From Roseiarcus sp963742305 (GTDB lineage Bacteria; Pseudomonadota; Alphaproteobacteria; Rhizobiales; Beijerinckiaceae), in assembly GCA_963742305.1 (NCBI GenBank), contig CAVULN010000016.1, forward strand, positions 124,001 through 188,000: a stretch of 64,000 bases of DNA. Direction: 5' to 3'. Below the pieces are notes generated by a model. That model saw nothing but the letters and a program-made list of their open reading frames with translations. It had not been told where the DNA came from and did not search any database. The position numbers and the translations under genes are program-made. Shown in pieces: positions 9,565 to 19,487 of the stretch (positions are counted from its first letter, which is position 1; each line of letters starts with the position of its first letter).

Positions 9565-10269
9565 TCAGTACCGGCGGAGCAGGGAGACCATCTTGCCCTG
9601 GACGCGCACCCGGTCGGGTCCAAAGATCCGGGTTTCATAGGCCGGATTGGCGGCTTCGAGCGCAATCGAGGCGCCGCGCTTGCGCAAGCGCTTGAGGGTG
9701 GCCTCCTCCTCGTCGATCAGCGCAACGACGATATCGCCGGTCTCGGCCGTGTCCTGCTTTCGGATAATGACCGTGTCGCTCTCGAGAATTCCGGCCTCGA
9801 TCATCGAATCGCCGCGCACTTCGAGGGCGAAGTGCTCGCCGCCGCCCAGGAATTCGGGCGGCATCGCGAAGGTCTCGATCCGCGTCTGGATGGCTGAGAT
9901 CGGGGTGCCGGCGGCGATCCGGCCCATCAGCGGCACCATGACGGCGGGGCGCTCGTCGGGGTCGCGGGCCTGCGCGACCGGCCTGACCCGGCCGAGATTC
10001 CCCGTTATCACGCTCGGCGAGAACCGCTGCGCCCGCGGGGTTGCGACGGTCGTCGATTCGGGCAGGCGCAAGACTTCGATCGCCCGAGCGCGATTGGCGA
10101 GCCGCCGAATGAAGCCGCGCTCCTCAAGCGCCATGATGAGGCGATGGATTCCGGATTTCGAGCGCAGGTCGAGCGCGTCCTTCATTTCGTCGAATGACGG
10201 CGGCACCCCCGATTCCTGCAGGCGCTCATGGATGAAACGCAGCAGCTCGCTCTGCTTTCTTGTCAGCAT
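9565..10269 (-). CDS. lexA: SOS repressor LexA
   Basis: LexA of 234 residues. The N-terminal winged helix (MLTRKQSELLRFIHERL, residues 1-65) binds DNA, and a C-terminal S24 peptidase domain carries out RecA-stimulated self-cleavage. The cleavage site is A120-G121 in GRIAAGTPI, the catalytic serine is S155 (RGDSMIEAG) and the lysine is K193 (ATLKRL). The ATG at 10269 has GAGAGAGA upstream. A perfect GTTC-N7-GTTC box about 100 bases upstream shows autoregulation of the alphaproteobacterial type. The gene is intact. Confidence 0.97.
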   Translation of the reverse strand: MLTRKQSELLRFIHERLQESGVPPSFDEMKDALDLRSKSGIHRLIMALEERGFIRRLANRARAIEVLRLPESTTVATPRAQRFSPSVITGNLGRVRPVAQARDPDERPAVMVPLMGRIAAGTPISAIQTRIETFAMPPEFLGGGEHFALEVRGDSMIEAGILESDTVIIRKQDTAETGDIVVALIDEEEATLKRLRKRGASIALEAANPAYETRIFGPDRVRVQGKMVSLLRRY

Positions 10270-10903
10270 TCTCTCTCTCCAGACGGCCCGCCGGCCTTCG
10301 CCATCAGTCGCGGCGAAGGCGAATCGCGAGTCCGCTTAAAACAAATCGCGAACAAACCCTAATCGTTCACGGCCTGTTCGGCAAGAGCTAAAGTGGCGCG
10401 CGGCGGAAAAAGCGTGGCGCTGGCCGCGTCTTGACTCGCCTCGGGGGCTCGAGCCGGGCGAAGGTGGGGCGGTCCAAGTAGAGGAACAGAACTAAATCAA
10501 TAGGTCTACGACTTCGAGCAAATCGCTGGCGAAGCCTGATATTTGATCCCCACCGATGCGGTTCATCCAAGTCAAATGTCGATAAATGGCAGTGGCGGCG
10601 ACCCAGTTTTGATGGACGGAATCACCAATCCTGGCAATCACCGGTTGTCCGGCCGCATGAGTGTGGCCTCGAAGGATGGGCGTCTCTCGACGAGAGGATC
10701 AGAAGATCAGGTCGCCAGGCTGCGAAAGTTGCGCAAACGAACACGCAAGTCCATGAAATCACTGGGGCGCGCCACGATCTCGTGCGCTGGCGGCCATGCG
10801 TGTCGGGGGCGGGCGCGGCCTTTCCGGCGCCCTGAGAGGCGCGGGACGATTGGTCGCCGCCGCCCGCGGCGGGATTGCGCTGTCCCGCCGCGGTCCTGGG
10901 CCC
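10270..10903. other. Gene-free interval holding the lexA promoter
   Basis: About 630 bases between lexA and the end of the jacalin/Vps62 gene. Apart from the SOS box at 10365-10379 I see no gene, repeat or RNA. The short open frames here have no recognisable product. Confidence 0.5.
10365..10379. promoter_or_regulatory. LexA box (SOS box) of lexA
   Basis: The 15-base site GTTC-ACGGCCT-GTTC matches the alphaproteobacterial SOS box GTTC-N7-GTTC exactly. It lies 96 bases from the lexA start, where the promoter should be, and indicates that lexA represses itself. Confidence 0.85.
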
Positions 10904-13087
10904 TTAAGTCAACGGAAGGGGCGTCTGATATTCGCCGGCCCGGAACGGTCCCTCGGGGCCGGATTCGAGCCTTGCGACCTGTCCCAGGAGATCGCCGCGC
11001 TGCCTGTTGCCCCAGCGCCCGTGGTACCTCAGCCATCCCGGGTCCCTGAAGCTCGGGCTCGCTCCCGCCGGCGGCGGCGAGAAGTCCGAGCCGTTCCAGA
11101 GATAGATCTCGACCGTCCCCGCCCGCTGGTCGAACCGATAGGCATTCGCCTTGCAATAGTCGTGCGTGCCCATCGGGCGGTCGTAGACGCCTGCCTTCGC
11201 GTAAGCCTCGTGATCGCCGTTGGCGAGATGGACCAGCACCTGGCGGCCGGAGAACTCGGTGTTTCCGTCGCCGGGCCTGAAATTGTCCTGGTCGCCGTGG
11301 TGGTCGTACATGACCCCCGCGACTGTCTCGTTCCCCGGGTTTGCGAAGTCGACCCCGGCGAGCTTCACTTTCACATGCTCCCAGTCGGAGACGTGGTTGC
11401 CCCAGCTTGTTCCCGCGACGGTCTTCCCCTGGTTGTAGTTGAAGAGCCACCAGTAGACGATGTCGAGCCGCCCCTGCGCGCCCTCGACCACGACCGCGTA
11501 AGTCGCGAGTTGCGCGGGATTGACGGGCGGGGCGCCGCCGAACCAGTCCTGCGTGTCCGAGGGCTGGTTGAGGTCGGCGCGGGTGCGCAGGAAGGCCATG
11601 GCGTTGGTGTTCGCCGCGCCCAGGACTTGCGCCTGTTTCGCGAGGGCGTTGCGGTCGAGCGGACCGTCATAGAAGGTGGTGAGGCCGTCGCCCAGCGGGT
11701 CCTGGGCTTTCTGCATGATCATGTGCGGCAGGAAGGCGTCTATCGTCGTCTGCCAGTAGACCTCGTCCACGTTCAGCATATAAATCGGCGCGTACTTGCG
11801 CACGAGCGCGTCGACGAGCGCCCATTTGTTCGATGGGGCCTTGGTCCCGGCGATCGGGCCGTAGACCGAGCCGTCGCCGTCATCGACGCTGAACTTCGCC
11901 TCGAACGTCGCGTCGCCGAACACCGAAATCGTGAGTGGCGCGCTGCCGTCCCAGGCGCAATATCCGCTGACCTCGCCGCCCGAGCGGACCTGCACGACCC
12001 GATTGTGGCTGGTGTTGATCCCATGCTTGTTTCCGCCCTGGTCGATGACCTCAATGGCGGCCTTGCCGTCGATCGTGACGATGCCCTTGGCGTAAGCGCA
12101 AGCCCATGGCGAACTGTTGCGAATGTTGACGGCGAGCGGCGCGTCGTCCGTGGCGTGGAACGCGATCGCATTGATGAAGTTGTCCGGATTGACCCAGGCG
12201 TGGAACCCGACCAGCTCGGCGCCCGACACCGGGGCTGCGACGAGGTCGTCGACGCCCGTGGGCCCCGCGGCGAAGGTCGCGCCCTTGCTCGTGGTGAACT
12301 GAAGGCGCCGCAGGCTTCCGTAGCCGTATCCGCTGCTGGAAAAGGACAGCGACTGCAGGGTTTCGCCATCGGCGAAAGTGTACGAGCTCAGGGTATAGTT
12401 GACGTCGTCGTAGCCGCCCGCCTGCCTGGCCGTGCCGTCGCGCAATTCCATGCGGATCCCGCGCACCTTGTCGCCATCCCAGCGCACCGAGATGACCCGC
12501 GCGACGGATGTGTCGGACGCAAGGTCGACCTCGCTCGCCCCGGCCGCCTGATTGCCGACCGGGCGGGTTGCGAACCACGGCCGGCGGACGACCGGCTTGG
12601 GCGGGGGCGTGCGGACGATGAAAGCAAGCGCGTTGATGAAATTGTCGGAGTTCACCCAGGCATGGAACCCGACGAGCTCCGCGCCCTCGACGGCGAGCGA
12701 GACTTCATGGTCGAAGCCCCCCGGTCCGGCGTTGAAGCTCTTGTTCATGGATGTTTGGAACTGAACCTCGCGCAGACTGCCATAGCCGTAGCCGGAATCC
12801 CTGAGCCGGGCGCTGATCAGCGTTTCGCCCGGGGCGAAGCGATACTGGGTGAGTGTGTATTGTCCGTCGTCATACCCGCCTGCCTGTTTGAACGAGCCAT
12901 CGCTGAGCTCGACCCGGATGCCCCGCACCTTGTCGCCATCCCAGCGGATCCCGACAAAGGTTGCGACCGCATTGTCGGACGTGAGCAAAACCTGAGAACG
13001 GGCCGCTGCCTTGTTGCCGATCGAGGCGGTTTCTTTCGGCGGCTGCGTTGCATTGGACATAAGGGTTTGTGTGTCGACGGCTAGCAT
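10904..13087 (-). CDS. Tandem jacalin-like lectin / Vps62-like protein
   Basis: Large protein of 727 residues without a visible signal peptide. Residues about 20-160 and 172-315 are two copies of a jacalin-like beta-prism lectin domain. Each has FVGIRWDGDKVRGIRVEL or a close variant, QAGGYDD, SGYGYGSLR, and ELVGFHAWVNSDNFINALAF. A linker with a small beta domain follows. Residues about 400-727 resemble the Vps62/DUF946 family (YAPIYMLNVDEVYWQ, YWWLFNYNQGK, GNHVSDWEHVKVKL, YDHHGDQ, WGNRQRG). ATG 13087 has GAGAGGAAGG upstream. Both jacalin units share a 20-base identical DNA stretch 462 bases apart, so the duplication may be fairly recent. A carbohydrate-binding role is inferred; the actual function is unknown. 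Confidence 0.8.
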   Translation of the reverse strand: MLAVDTQTLMSNATQPPKETASIGNKAAARSQVLLTSDNAVATFVGIRWDGDKVRGIRVELSDGSFKQAGGYDDGQYTLTQYRFAPGETLISARLRDSGYGYGSLREVQFQTSMNKSFNAGPGGFDHEVSLAVEGAELVGFHAWVNSDNFINALAFIVRTPPPKPVVRRPWFATRPVGNQAAGASEVDLASDTSVARVISVRWDGDKVRGIRMELRDGTARQAGGYDDVNYTLSSYTFADGETLQSLSFSSSGYGYGSLRRLQFTTSKGATFAAGPTGVDDLVAAPVSGAELVGFHAWVNPDNFINAIAFHATDDAPLAVNIRNSSPWACAYAKGIVTIDGKAAIEVIDQGGNKHGINTSHNRVVQVRSGGEVSGYCAWDGSAPLTISVFGDATFEAKFSVDDGDGSVYGPIAGTKAPSNKWALVDALVRKYAPIYMLNVDEVYWQTTIDAFLPHMIMQKAQDPLGDGLTTFYDGPLDRNALAKQAQVLGAANTNAMAFLRTRADLNQPSDTQDWFGGAPPVNPAQLATYAVVVEGAQGRLDIVYWWLFNYNQGKTVAGTSWGNHVSDWEHVKVKLAGVDFANPGNETVAGVMYDHHGDQDNFRPGDGNTEFSGRQVLVHLANGDHEAYAKAGVYDRPMGTHDYCKANAYRFDQRAGTVEIYLWNGSDFSPPPAGASPSFRDPGWLRYHGRWGNRQRGDLLGQVARLESGPEGPFRAGEYQTPLPLT

Positions 13088-13336
13088 GGCGACGGCCTTC
13101 CTCTCTCACCGCCGCGGGCGACGGCGGGGTTCTCTGTCTTGATTGGATCTGAGTAGCGCCCAGGCTGGCGAACTATGCGGCCGGGGATTGGACGAGGGCT
13201 TAAGCTCGCCCGTGCGAATTAATGTATATTCAAGATGTACTTCTTGGCGACAGACAGAATGGGGGAGACAATTGCGGCGTCCGGACAGGGCGGCATAGGC
13301 GGCGCGCTGCCGACTGCGGCGACAGGATCCGGGCGC

Positions 13337-14794
13337 TCAATGATGACGCCAGCGGGATCGGGCGCGCCGCTGGATAGACTGCGGAGATCGATGCTTTGGC
13401 GCGGGCGTTGCGCGCTGGCCGCCGTAAAGGTCGATCGTCTGCCCGAGATAATCGTTCGTCGCGGTCATTTCCGCGCTCCGGTCGCTTCGGCGAGCGGCCC
13501 CAGCCGGCTGCGACGCGCCGCCGGACGGCGGGTTCGCGGCGATCTGCTCCTCGAGCGCCTTGAGATCCGCGGCAGCCTCGGCCGCCGCCGCCGTCGCCTG
13601 CGGAGAGGGCGGCGCCGACACCGGGAGTTGATCGGCCGTTGAAGCCGGCGATTGCGACGCGCTCTTTTGGGGCGCTGTCTGCGTTCGCGGCTGGATCGGC
13701 GCCTGCGGGGCCGGCTGGCTAGCGGCGTGCGACCCAGCGGCGTGAGTGGCGGCTTGCGATGGAGCTTGCCGCGCCGCCTCGCGCAGGGTCTGGACTTGAG
13801 CCGGTTCCGGTGCGGCCTCGCTCACGCCGGCGGAGGAGGCCTTCGAACCCGGATCCGGGGGCGCCTTGTAGGGCTCGATCTGCACTGTCGCCGTCAGGCC
13901 AGCGACGAGCTTGACCCCCTTCGGAACCTCATCGATGTGGATGCGCACGGGCACCCGCTGGGCCAGGCGCACGAAGGTGAAGATCGGATTGACCGAGGCG
14001 AGACCGGAGGCGTCCGGAGTGGCGTTGGGGACATTGATGCCGCGCGTGAGGCCCTGGACCCTGCCCCGCAGCGGGGAACTGTACCCCATCAGCTTGATCG
14101 TCGCCGCATCGCCTTCATGAATCCGGCTGAGGACGGTCTCCTCGAAATAGGCGTCGACCCAGTAGGAGTCGGAATTGACGATCGAAAGCTGGAGCGCCCC
14201 GACATTGGCGTAGTCGCCGAGCTGGGCGGTAAGATTGGTGATGAAACCATTGACCGGCGACCGCACCTGGGTGCGCTTGAAATTGATCCGCGCCTGGTCG
14301 AGGTTGGCGAGCGCCGATTGGTAGGACGCCTCGGCGGTGGCCGCTCGGCTGATATAGGTCTGGCGCTCCTCCATGGTCACCGCAACGTCGTTGAGCGTTT
14401 GGCGCCGAACCATTTCGGCATTCGCATTATCGGCGGCCGCGCGCGCCTGCTCGACTGCCGCCTGCGCCTGGCGGACCGCGATGGAATAGTTCCTCGGGTC
14501 GATCAGCATCAAAAGATCGCCCCTGTGGACGAACTGATTGTCGGCGATCGGCAATTGCACAATCTCGCCCGCCACCTGGGGAGCGACTTTGACGACGTAG
14601 GCGCGGACCGTGCCGTCCCGCGTCCATGGCGCGACCATGTAATATTGCCATGCGGCGGCGGCGAGGGCGCCCGCGGCGCAGACCATCGCCGCGGTGATGA
14701 GCAGCGGTAGGACGCGCAGGGACGACAGCGCCGATCCGCGTTTGATCGCTGGCGCGGCCGGCGCTTCGCTGGCCTTCAATTCGACGCCGGACAT
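13337..14794 (-). CDS. HlyD-family periplasmic adaptor subunit with long C-terminal tail
   Basis: Membrane-fusion protein of the AaeA/EmrA type: a short cytoplasmic start, one membrane anchor (LPLLITAAMVCAAGALAAAAW), a lipoyl half (TVRAYVVKVAPQVAGEIVQLPI), a helical hairpin and the second half (KRTQVRSPVNGFITNL). ATG 14794 overlaps the stop of the DUF1656 gene by one base. The adaptor proper ends near residue 300 (VQIEPYKAP), and another 180 residues rich in Ala, Pro, Gln and Ser follow, which is unusual. It forms an efflux unit with the DUF1656 and FUSC proteins, probably for aromatic or weak organic acids, as in aaeXAB. Confidence 0.85.
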   Translation of the reverse strand: MSGVELKASEAPAAPAIKRGSALSSLRVLPLLITAAMVCAAGALAAAAWQYYMVAPWTRDGTVRAYVVKVAPQVAGEIVQLPIADNQFVHRGDLLMLIDPRNYSIAVRQAQAAVEQARAAADNANAEMVRRQTLNDVAVTMEERQTYISRAATAEASYQSALANLDQARINFKRTQVRSPVNGFITNLTAQLGDYANVGALQLSIVNSDSYWVDAYFEETVLSRIHEGDAATIKLMGYSSPLRGRVQGLTRGINVPNATPDASGLASVNPIFTFVRLAQRVPVRIHIDEVPKGVKLVAGLTATVQIEPYKAPPDPGSKASSAGVSEAAPEPAQVQTLREAARQAPSQAATHAAGSHAASQPAPQAPIQPRTQTAPQKSASQSPASTADQLPVSAPPSPQATAAAAEAAADLKALEEQIAANPPSGGASQPAGAARRSDRSAEMTATNDYLGQTIDLYGGQRATPAPKHRSPQSIQRRARSRWRHH

Positions 14795-15006
14795 CAGTGG
14801 CCCCAACGCGCAATCATGACGACGATCAATGAGACAATGATAACATAGAGCGCAAGTTCAAACAGCGCCGGATGCCAGACCTGCTCGGTGAGGCCAAATC
14901 GGTCGCCAACCCGTCTCACGACGAGATAGGCGACCCACGCGACGGCCAGGATCACCGCGATCGGCGCCACGTAAAGCCCGAACAGGTTGATTTCGGTGAA
15001 TCTCAT
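14794..15006 (-). CDS. DUF1656 small membrane protein (AaeX-like)
   Basis: A 70-residue protein with two membrane segments (INLFGLYVAPIAVILAVAW and ALFELALYVIIVSLIVVM), matching DUF1656, the small companion of FUSC-type efflux pumps. Its ATG overlaps the FUSC stop (ATGA, 4 bases), and its own stop overlaps the start of the HlyD gene by one base. Three genes are therefore translationally coupled. Confidence 0.87.
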   Translation of the reverse strand: MRFTEINLFGLYVAPIAVILAVAWVAYLVVRRVGDRFGLTEQVWHPALFELALYVIIVSLIVVMIARWGH

Positions 15007-17043
15007 GCGCTCGGCTGGTCGAAGTAGCGGGAGTACTCCGAGAGTTGGCCCGAAATCGCCAGGATGCTGGCCCTGAGGCTCAACAGGATGCGGTCGCCGG
15101 ATTCCGCCGGGGGTAAAGCGGCGATCTGGCGATCGAGCTCCTTGAGGCGCCTGATCGCCTCGCCGCTTCGCGCCTCGGCCAGGGCCTGAAGCGCGGCGTC
15201 CACCATTGCAACAGGCACAAACCGCGGCGCTACGTGGCGAAGCCGCAAGATCTCCTTGCCGACCGCGACGGCCGAGGCAAGCTCCGCGCGTTCTGCAGGC
15301 TCGGCTTCGTCGGGCATCGCCAGCAAGCGCGAGATGCCGCGACTCTCCCAATCATCCTGTCTTCCAGGCGAGGCCCGCCTCGCCAGCCGTCTCAGATCGG
15401 CAAGCGTCAGCGCAAGCAACCTCTGGGTCCGGATCGCCGGAGATAACTGAGGAACAATAAGCATGGCGAGCGCCCCGCAGCCGACGCCGGCGAGGATCGC
15501 GATCGCGCCGTTCCAGAACTGCGAAGCGTCGAAGGACATCGCATTGGTGATGTTGACCATCGGCACGACATTGAAGGTGGCCGCGGTAAACAGGAACGAA
15601 TGGCGCCAGGGCAGGGCGATCAGAAATCCGAACGGCACGAGAACGAGCCCGAGGGCGAGGCTGAGACTGGGGAAAGTCGTCGCCTTCGGAAGGACTCCGA
15701 ACGCCAACGCGGCCGCGGCGGCGGCGCTGATCGCGGTTCCTCGGAGAAACGTCATCGATGCCGAATAGGCCAGATCGCCCTGCAACGGCAAGAGGATGAC
15801 GATCACCGCGCAGAAGGTGATCGCGGTCACGCCGCTCGGCCAGGCGCTCGCGATCCAAAACAGCGAACTCGCGCCGACCGCGACAAGGACGCGCGCGGCG
15901 TTGATCAGAGGGGGAAGCCAATCGGCGACGTGCAATCGCGCCGTTCCCCTGACGCCGACAATCGCGCGGGGGTCGATCACGCCAATCAAGCCATTGAGAC
16001 CGCGCGCCATACCGAGCATGCCGAGCGCCGCGTTGTCCGCCAGCAATCGCTGGACCGGCGTCTTGGCGTTGAAGCTGATGAGCGAGCGCGCCGCCGACCA
16101 GCACGCCTCACGCAACGCCTTGGGCTCGCCGGCCGAAATCGACGGCTCCCGGCGAGAGCCGGCCGCGCGGCAATTGATCGTGAATGGCTTGGGCCTCGCG
16201 CGGGGTCGAGGCGTCGCCGTCGCGGGCGATCGCAAACGCAACCTTGCGCCAGGCTGAAATCGTCTGCATCAGGCCTGACACCGCACGTTGCAGAACGACC
16301 GAGCGATAGCGCAGGTCGGACGCCTCCCCGATCGCCGCGTCGATCATCGGATCGAGCGCAATGACCCGCCGCAAAAGGTCACGCCGAAGCGCTCGAAACT
16401 CAAGAAGGTCGGAGCTCGCGTGCCTGAAACAGTGGCAGAAGCCATCCATGATCATGGTCGACAGCGCGGCGAATTCCGCCGCGAGCTTTCGCCGCGAGTG
16501 GCCGAGATCGGTCAACGCCAGCACCACGCCGGCGCACACAATGCCAACGCAGATCTCGACGGAGCGATTGATGGCGAAGATCAGGACCGCGCCGTTCGTG
16601 CTCCCGACCGGCCCCAGGACGTCGATCGCAAGGATGGCCGCGGTGTAGCCGGCCAGCGCCGCGGCATAGGCGGCGAAATTGCGCAATAGCGTCGCGACGA
16701 AGGCGGAGGCCGCGCACCAGAGCGCAAGTCCAACAAGAAAGCCCGCTCTATCCTGACGAAAAAGCGCTGCGAGGACCACGACGCCGATAGCGCCAATGAC
16801 GGTTCCGACCATCCGGAACGCCGATTTGCGCAGCGAGGCCCCCAACACCGGCTGACAGACCAGCGCGGCGGTGGTCGCCGCCCACGAGGGTTCGCTGAGC
16901 TCGAGCGCGAAGGCGACGTAGAAGGAAAGACAAACCGACGCCCAGAGCCTCAAGCCGAACAGCAGGGGGGGCGTCGCGGCGCGCAAGGTTTCGTTCAGCG
17001 ACGCGAAGCGCGACTTGCCGATCGTGGGGCTGGCCGCAGTCAT
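15003..17043 (-). CDS. FUSC-family efflux pump inner-membrane protein (frameshifted)
   Basis: Aromatic-acid exporter/fusaric-acid-resistance type inner-membrane protein of about 680 residues. The N-terminal half (17043 to about 16110) has the first set of membrane helices (LWASVCLSFYVAFALELSEPSWAATTAALV) and a cytoplasmic domain. The C-terminal half (to 15003) has the second set (VLVAVGASSLFWIASAWP, AFGVLPKAT). The halves are in different frames, and the joint falls at about 16110-16180 in the cytoplasmic middle domain. ATG 17043 is 10 bases after the SDR stop, so it may share its transcript. With the DUF1656 and HlyD genes it makes a tripartite exporter; no outer-membrane factor gene is adjacent. 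Confidence 0.87.
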
Positions 17044-17053
17044 GGCCCCGCGA

Positions 17054-17827
17054 TCATATCACGGCAAGCAGCCCGCCATCGACATAGATGGTCTGCCCGT
17101 TCACGTAGTCGGAGGCGGGCGAGGCGAGGAACACCGTCACGCCAATCAGGTCGTCCGGCTCGCCCCACCGTCCGGATGGCGTGCGGCCTTTGACCCAGGC
17201 GTCAAACTTGGGGTCGTCGAGCAGCGCCCGGTTCATTTCGGTCGCAATAAATCCGGGGCCGATGGCGTTGGCCTGAATGTTGTGCTTCGCCCATTCCGCA
17301 GCCATGGAGCGCGTGAGCATTTTGATGGCGCCCTTGGCGGCCGTGTAGGGCGCGATCGTCGCGCGGGCGACCTCGCTTGCCAGCGAGGCGATATTGATGA
17401 TCTTGCCGCCGCTTCCGCGCTTGATCATGCGCTTCGCCGCCTCGCGGCCGGCCTGGAACGATCCGGTGAGATGGATCTCGACCACGCGGCGCCATTCGTC
17501 GGACGTCAGATCGATCATCGGCTTGCGGAACTGGATCCCCGCATTGTTGATGAGGATGTCGATTGCGACGTCCTCGGCGTCGAACCGCTCGAAAGCGGCG
17601 AGAACCGCCTTTTCGTCGGCGACGTCGAATGCGTGCGTCCTGACCTTATGACCGGATTCCGCAAACGCCTTGGCGGCTTTGGACAGCTTGTTCTCGTCGC
17701 GGCCGTTGAGGACGATTCCGGCGCCCGCAGCCGCGAGGCCCCGCGCCATCGCGAGCCCGAGCCCCTCCGAAGATCCCGTGATGAGCGCCGTCTTGCCCGT
17801 GAGATCGAAAAGCTTGGACAAATTCAT
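17054..17827 (-). CDS. Short-chain dehydrogenase, gluconate 5-dehydrogenase-like
   Basis: Classical SDR of 257 residues: cofactor motif TGSSEGLG (residues 17-24), NNAG, a catalytic Ser in NIASLASEV, and YTAAK as the YxxxK dyad. The C-terminal VNGQTIYVDGGLLAVI is typical of gluconate 5-dehydrogenase and related 3-ketoacyl reductases; substrate assignment is uncertain. ATG 17827 is preceded by AGGGAG. It lies 21 bases after xthA and 10 bases before the FUSC gene, all on the minus strand, suggesting one transcript. Confidence 0.85.
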   Translation of the reverse strand: MNLSKLFDLTGKTALITGSSEGLGLAMARGLAAAGAGIVLNGRDENKLSKAAKAFAESGHKVRTHAFDVADEKAVLAAFERFDAEDVAIDILINNAGIQFRKPMIDLTSDEWRRVVEIHLTGSFQAGREAAKRMIKRGSGGKIINIASLASEVARATIAPYTAAKGAIKMLTRSMAAEWAKHNIQANAIGPGFIATEMNRALLDDPKFDAWVKGRTPSGRWGEPDDLIGVTVFLASPASDYVNGQTIYVDGGLLAVI

Positions 17828-17848
17828 CTTGCTCCCTGGCGACCCGGT

Positions 17849-18628
17849 TCAGACCGAGAGGTCGATTCGCACCGGCGTATGGTCGGAAGCCTTGTCGCGC
17901 CCCCGCATCTCCTTGTCGATGGCGACCGATTGCAGCCGGTCGGCGGCCTCGGGCGACAGGATGAGGTGGTCGATGCGGATGCCGTTGTTCTTCTGCCAGG
18001 CGCCGGCCTGGTAGTCCCAGAAGGTGTAGAGGCCGGCGGCGTCCGTGGTCGCGCGCAGCGCGTCGGTGAGGCCGAGCGCGAGGAGTTCGCGGAATTTCGA
18101 GCGCGTTTGCGGCAAAAACAGCGCGTCGCCGAGCCAATCTTCCGGACGGGTGGCGTCGCGCGGCTCAGGAATGACGTTGAAATCGCCAGCCAGAATCATC
18201 GGCTCCTCGTATTCGAGGAGCTGGCGGGCGTGGACGATGAGCCGCTCCATGAAGGCGAGCTTATAAGGATATTTGTCGGATCCGGCCGGATTTCCGTTGG
18301 GCAGATAAACGCTCGCGACCCGCACCACGCCGTTTCCGGCCGGCACGACCGCCTCGATATAGCGCGACTGCGAGTCGTTCTCGTCGCCCGGAAGCCCTCG
18401 CGCGACCTCGAACGGCCGCTTGGACAAGATCGCGACGCCGTTGAACGTCTTCTGCCCATGCGTCTCGATGTTGTAGCCAAGCTCCTCGATCTCCATGCGC
18501 GGGAACTGCTCGTCGAGGCACTTGATTTCTTGGAGGCAAAGAACGTCAGGCTGAACCTCCTTGAGGTAGGCGAGGAGGTGGGGCAGCCGTTGACGGACGG
18601 AATTGACGTTCCAGGTGGCGATGCGCAA
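17849..18628 (-). CDS. xthA: Exodeoxyribonuclease III (AP endonuclease)
   Basis: ExoIII-family Mg-dependent AP endonuclease of about 259 residues for base-excision repair. Motifs are RIATWNVNSVRQRL at the start, CLQEIKC (metal-binding Glu), ILAGDFNV, and RIDHLILS and SDHTPV at the end. The open frame continues far upstream, but family members begin right at RIATWN, so I take TTG 18628, with AAGGAG about 9 bases upstream. The full catalytic set is present. Confidence 0.92.
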   Translation of the reverse strand: MRIATWNVNSVRQRLPHLLAYLKEVQPDVLCLQEIKCLDEQFPRMEIEELGYNIETHGQKTFNGVAILSKRPFEVARGLPGDENDSQSRYIEAVVPAGNGVVRVASVYLPNGNPAGSDKYPYKLAFMERLIVHARQLLEYEEPMILAGDFNVIPEPRDATRPEDWLGDALFLPQTRSKFRELLALGLTDALRATTDAAGLYTFWDYQAGAWQKNNGIRIDHLILSPEAADRLQSVAIDKEMRGRDKASDHTPVRIDLSV

Positions 18629-18993
18629 GCGCGAAGGCTCCTTAAGCTTAGCAGGAGGCGCCAATCTGCCATGCTTGAGTGAACAAGGGGAGGGCAATAG
18701 GTAGTTTTCGCAATTGCCGACTGGGGGTCCGGCGCGCTTCATTACGTGATCTGAGGCAACGCTCTGGAGGATCCCGAAGAATCCGAAGCGATAAGTCAAT
18801 TCGCGCTCCAACCGGCGGCCGACGTGAGAAAATCGGAGACGCCCGGCGCACTCGTTGCCGCGCGAGTCGTCCTGGGACGGCGGGGAGGCGTTTTGCGTTC
18901 GAACGCGGCTGAAGATGCCTCGCGCCGACGTTGGTATTCGAAAAACGTTCATTAGGCGAGCATCTGAGGAAATTTGCAGCACAGGGGGATCGT
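18629..18993. other. Gene-free interval between xthA and the M15-like gene
   Basis: About 365 bases between two divergent genes. I see no coding frame with family character, no strong hairpin and no RNA gene. It should hold the promoters of xthA and of the peptidase gene. Confidence 0.45.
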
Positions 18994-19487
18994 ATGAAAG
19001 AAGCGGATCGGCAAAAGAGGAATAATGATCGTCTCGGGGAACTCTACCCGGCGTTTCGTGCGCGCGTCCAAAAGGTGATCGTCGACCTTGAATCAAGCGG
19101 GATTCGTCCGCGCATTCAGGACGCGTGGCGATCGCAGGCGGACCAGTGGATAGCCTTACTCATTACCGCGCAAAAGTGAGGTTTGGATTTCACAATGTCA
19201 CAGCAAAAGACGGCAGTCCGGAGGGTTTGGCCGTCGACATGCTCGATGATGACCATCCTTTGGCTCCGACAAAAAATTACTTGTTACATTTGGCCGCTGC
19301 CGCGGAAAAAGCTGGGGTTGTCACAGGCATCCGCTGGGGTGTGCCCAAGAAGCTGATCCAGGCAATTGACGCCGCCGTCGCAGCGCGAGACTGGGACGCC
19401 CAAGTCAAAATCGGCTGGGACCCGACACACGTCGAACCGGTTGGCCTCACGATCGCTCAAGCCAAATCCGGCGAGAGGCCGACATGA
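18994..19487 (+). CDS. M15-like peptidoglycan peptidase / endolysin-like protein (frameshifted)
   Basis: Small cytoplasm-made peptidase of about 164 residues resembling the M15 (VanY/phage endolysin) group that cleaves peptidoglycan peptides. The first frame (MKEADRQKRNNDRLGEL... QDAWRSQADQ) carries the N-terminal helices and the arginine-rich strand. The second frame carries the zinc-site pattern RFGFHNVTAKDGSPEGLAVD (H...D) and WDPTHVEP (second H). The shift lies near 19140-19150. There is no signal peptide, as in phage endolysins. Base composition is lower in GC than neighbouring core genes, pointing to transfer. An unknown protein follows 192 bases downstream. Confidence 0.72.

Noticed and set aside
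10796..13084. 762-codon plus-strand open frame
   Set aside because: It is antisense to the jacalin/Vps62 gene, which has clear domains, an ATG and a strong ribosome site. The plus-strand translation is R/V/D-rich shadow sequence.
17015..18682. 555-codon plus-strand open frame
   Set aside because: Antisense to the SDR and xthA genes, both with full motifs.
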